From Nonlabens spongiae (GTDB lineage Bacteria; Bacteroidota; Bacteroidia; Flavobacteriales; Flavobacteriaceae), in NCBI RefSeq assembly GCF_002117125.1, contig NZ_CP019344.1, positions 1,633,501 through 1,697,500 of the forward strand: 64,000 nucleotides of DNA, given 5' to 3'. The notes below the pieces were generated by a model that searched no databases, had not been told where the DNA came from, and saw only the letters and a list, made by a program, of their open reading frames with translations. Numbering within the stretch: position 1 is the stretch's first letter; the number at the start of each line of letters is the position of its first letter. This document shows, piece after piece, positions 61,991 to 64,000 of the stretch. A program made the translations under genes and the position numbers.

Positions 61991-63310
61991 TTAAAAACGC
62001 TCTATAGATTCCAAATTATCTGCAACTCTTTTTAGAAAACTACCACCCAGATAACCATCCACAACTCGGTGGTCAAAACTTAATGAGAGCATCATCATGC
62101 TGCGTATCTCAATGCGATCCTCACCGTTTTCGGTAACTACTTCAGCGCGTTTCTTTATGATTCCAGTTGCTAGAATTGCTACCTCAGGCTGGTTGATAAT
62201 GGGAGTCCCCATAAGCGATCCAAAAGTTCCCACATTTGAGATCGTAAAAGTGCTCCCCTTAATATCATCGCCGGCTAATTTGTTGTCGCGTGCGAGACCC
62301 GCCAGTCGGTTAACTTCCTCGGCGAGTTCTGGAAGTGAAAGGGTATCAGCATTTTTAACCACTGGAACGATCAAATTCCCGCTGGGCAGCGCAGTGGCCA
62401 TTCCCACATTAATATCGTCCTTAACTATAATATTTTTACCATCCAGACTGCTATTGATCATGGGGAAATCCTTAATCGCATCTGCGACAGCTTTGATGAA
62501 TAAAGGAGTGAAGGTCAGTTTTGTACCTTGTTTCTCTTGAAAGTTAGTTTTTACGCTTTCGCGAAAGCGTACCAATTCCGTCACATCGCACTCGACATAA
62601 GCCGTAACATGTGGGCTGGTATGCTTACTGTAAACCATATGGTCAGCAATAATGCTGCGCATACGATCCATTTCCACAATACGGCCCTTACCTTTATCCA
62701 GATTGAGTTGAGGAATGCTGTAGTTGTTGTTATTATCGCTGGGCACTGCCTGCGCAAACTGGTGCGGTCGACCCTCATCAATATATTGAGTAACATCACT
62801 CTTGCGTAGTCGTCCATCTTTACCAGTTGCGGGAATACGAGCAAGCTCCTCGTAGGAAATGTGGTGTTTGCGTGCTATCGCATCTACAAGCGGACTCACA
62901 AATAGGTCTTGATTGATATACGCGGTAGGTTGAGTCCCATTTTTTAAGCTTGAGGAAGCTTTCTTACCGGCTGACTTTTTTTTTGTTTTTACATTTTCTA
63001 GGCCGCCTACTTCCTTGATTTTGGTATCGACTTGATCTTCACCGACTGTTTTATCCCCAGCCGACTCACCTAATTTCAATTTTGCCACTGGGGCACCTAT
63101 CTTTACTACATCCCCATTTTCAGCCAAGTGCTTAACAAGGTTACCAGCGGCGGGAGCAGGCACCTCATTATCTACCTTATCTGTTGCAACCTCGAGAAGA
63201 ATATCACCCTCTTCAAAATCATCGCCTTCTGAAACCAACCAATTGATGATGGTTCCTTCTGTAATGCTTTCTCCCATTTTTGGGAGTACAAAATCTGTCA
63301 AATCTGCCAT
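61991..63310 (-). CDS. Dihydrolipoamide acyltransferase (E2) of a 2-oxoacid dehydrogenase
   Basis: A 439-residue E2: an N-terminal lipoyl domain (EVATDKVDNEVPAPAAG, lipoyl Lys), an E1/E3-binding domain (FVSPLVDAIARKHHISYEELARIPATGKDGRLRKSDV), and a C-terminal acyltransferase with LSFDHRVVDGYLGG. It is lipoylated by the LipB pathway. Palindrome copy 62554-62569 is read as LVRFRESVKTN in the catalytic domain. First gene of the E2-E1 operon; its promoter carries a TetR-type operator (63328-63343). No E3 is adjacent. Confidence 0.93.
   Translation of the reverse strand: MADLTDFVLPKMGESITEGTIINWLVSEGDDFEEGDILLEVATDKVDNEVPAPAAGNLVKHLAENGDVVKIGAPVAKLKLGESAGDKTVGEDQVDTKIKEVGGLENVKTKKKSAGKKASSSLKNGTQPTAYINQDLFVSPLVDAIARKHHISYEELARIPATGKDGRLRKSDVTQYIDEGRPHQFAQAVPSDNNNNYSIPQLNLDKGKGRIVEMDRMRSIIADHMVYSKHTSPHVTAYVECDVTELVRFRESVKTNFQEKQGTKLTFTPLFIKAVADAIKDFPMINSSLDGKNIIVKDDINVGMATALPSGNLIVPVVKNADTLSLPELAEEVNRLAGLARDNKLAGDDIKGSTFTISNVGTFGSLMGTPIINQPEVAILATGIIKKRAEVVTENGEDRIEIRSMMMLSLSFDHRVVDGYLGGSFLKRVADNLESIERF
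62554..62569. repeat. Palindrome copy 22 (in E2 gene)
   Basis: Perfect 16-mer, read as RFRES. Confidence 0.97.
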
Positions 63311-63314
63311 GCCC

Positions 63315-63346
63315 TAAAATTACGAAAACTAACGGTCGTTAGTCAA
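63315..63346 (-). promoter_or_regulatory. E2-E1 operon promoter with embedded inverted-repeat operator
   Basis: On the minus strand TTG (63346-63344), 21-nt spacer, TAATTTTA (63322-63315). The spacer is almost filled by ACTAACG-AC-CGTTAGT (63328-63343), a perfect 7-bp inverted repeat of the size and style bound by TetR-family repressors. Binding would block RNA polymerase, so repression is the likely outcome; the regulator is not in this window. Confidence 0.6.
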
Positions 63347-63403
63347 AAAATCATGCTATAATAGCCCCTTACCCCCATTACTAACTGACTGTTCTTCACT
63401 GAA

Positions 63404-63431
63404 ACAAAAAAGCAGGCTTGAGCCTGCTTTT
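63404..63431 (-). terminator. Terminator of ettA
   Basis: AAAAGCAGGCT/AGCCTGCTTTT hairpin; on the minus strand followed by a T run ahead of GTTTC. Confidence 0.85.
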
Positions 63432-63453
63432 GATATTAGTGAATTCAAATATT

Positions 63454-64000
63454 CTAGTCTCTAGTGAGCTTTTTATATCTGATACGTTTAGGAGTAACAT
63501 CACCCAGCCTCTTTTTCTTATTCTCTTCATATTCAGTAAAACTACCCTGAAAAGAATAAACCTGACTATCACCTTCAAAAGCGATAATATGTGTACAAAC
63601 GCGATCTAGGAACCAGCGATCGTGCGAAATAATCACAGCACAACCTGCAAAGTTTTCGAGCCCTTCCTCAAGAGCTCTCAGTGTATTAACATCTAGATCA
63701 TTGGTAGGCTCATCAAGTAATAAAACGTTCCCTTCTTCCTTTAATGTCATAGCGAGGTGCAACCTATTGCGCTCACCACCTGATAGTGTTGCCACCTTTT
63801 TATTCTGTTCAGAACCAGAAAAATTGAATCTACTTAGATAAGCTCGAGAGTTGACCATCTTACCTCCCATCATAATCATGTCCTGACCATCAGCAAAATT
63901 CTCCCAGATCGATTTAACAGGGTCTATATCTGAATGCGATTGATCGACATAAGCCAGCTTAGCAGTTTCACCTACTGTAAAAGATCCAGAATCTGGTTCA
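63454..64000 (-). CDS. ettA: Energy-dependent translational throttle protein EttA, C-terminal part
   Basis: The 3' end of an ABC-F ATPase whose 5' part is outside the window (the visible part starts in frame at 63999 as EPDSGSFTVGETAKLAYVDQS). The second nucleotide-binding domain shows LSGGERNRLHLAMTL (signature), VLLLDEPTNDLD (Walker B) and IISHDRWFLDR (switch His). EttA gates the first peptide bond of translation according to energy state. Its terminator is the hairpin at 63404-63431. Any shorter ATG-start reading within the window is an artefact of the edge. Confidence 0.95.
   Translation of the reverse strand, partial: EPDSGSFTVGETAKLAYVDQSHSDIDPVKSIWENFADGQDMIMMGGKMVNSRAYLSRFNFSGSEQNKKVATLSGGERNRLHLAMTLKEEGNVLLLDEPTNDLDVNTLRALEEGLENFAGCAVIISHDRWFLDRVCTHIIAFEGDSQVYSFQGSFTEYEENKKKRLGDVTPKRIRYKKLTRD

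Noticed and set aside
1780..62569. The 16-bp palindrome as a transcription terminator or REP element
   Set aside because: The stem is 6 bp with a CGCG loop at best and no copy has a U run; most copies are inside genes, and genuine terminators are found separately.
1780..62569. The palindrome as parS
   Set aside because: parS sites are few and clustered near the origin with a CACGTG centre; here there are 22 dispersed sites with a CGCG centre.
33000..63900. CRISPR arrays, prophage or integrative element
   Set aside because: No spaced direct repeats of CRISPR size, integrase, phage structural or mobilisation genes were seen in the window.

Overview
The window reads as a chromosomal segment of a marine-type Flavobacteriaceae bacterium (Bacteroidetes). 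The evidence is: Bacteroidetes -7 promoter boxes (TAnnTTTG) in front of many genes; type IX secretion C-terminal sorting domains together with a PorT-like protein; a TamL-type lipoprotein; an OlsF-type bifunctional acyltransferase; menaquinone methylase; AccD without its zinc ribbon; and a SusC-like TonB receptor. A relative of Nonlabens or Dokdonia is plausible, but I cannot prove the genus. Coding density is about 92 to 93 percent. There are 59 protein loci (one partial at the right edge), one tRNA-Leu, and no rRNA, CRISPR array, intact insertion sequence or prophage.

Layout. 0.1-8.5 kb: DUF3667 and ApaG, proline catabolism (pruA), rsmG and aspartate aminotransferase as a divergent pair, and a TrkAH potassium system. 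8.7-15.5 kb: ubiE/menG, porT, an rRNA methyltransferase, tamL, fbaA, accD. 15.7-25.4 kb: secreted and envelope proteins (ELWxxDGT repeat protein, M1 peptidase with a GH113-like lipoprotein) and a flavoprotein/polyferredoxin pair. 25.5-31 kb: a YadA-head-like repeat protein, YpdA-type reductase, an interrupted DUF4174 gene and a frameshifted beta-propeller protein. 31-42.6 kb: small membrane proteins and lipoproteins, lipB, lysS, hemL, a glucosaminidase, and a frameshifted ACC-deaminase-like gene. 42.6-50.3 kb: DUF5522-hutU, rplY-prs, tRNA-Leu, thioredoxin and TonB receptor. 50.5-64 kb: hupE, dCMP deaminase, ctpA, a D-2-hydroxyacid dehydrogenase, olsF, aspartate kinase, fused E1 plus E2 of a 2-oxoacid dehydrogenase, and the end of ettA.

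The outstanding signal is a perfect 16-bp palindrome, CGCTTTCGCGAAAGCG. Its 14-bp core occurs 19 times exactly, plus two one-mismatch copies and one copy split by a 33-bp in-frame insertion: 22 sites in 64 kb, against about 0.0002 expected for a given 14-mer. Eight sites are intergenic, mostly 19 to 70 bp after a stop codon. Fourteen lie inside conserved genes, where they are read as RFRES, AFAKA or LSRKR. This looks like a genome-wide iterated DNA signal that proteins have accommodated, comparable in style to HIP1, DNA uptake or nucleoid-organising sites. It is not a terminator or a mobile element. A second theme is a group of genes whose -7 box sits exactly 4 nt before the ATG, which predicts leaderless mRNAs. 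Two genes carry single-base frameshifts in G runs, so either draft-quality sequence or real decay must be kept in mind.
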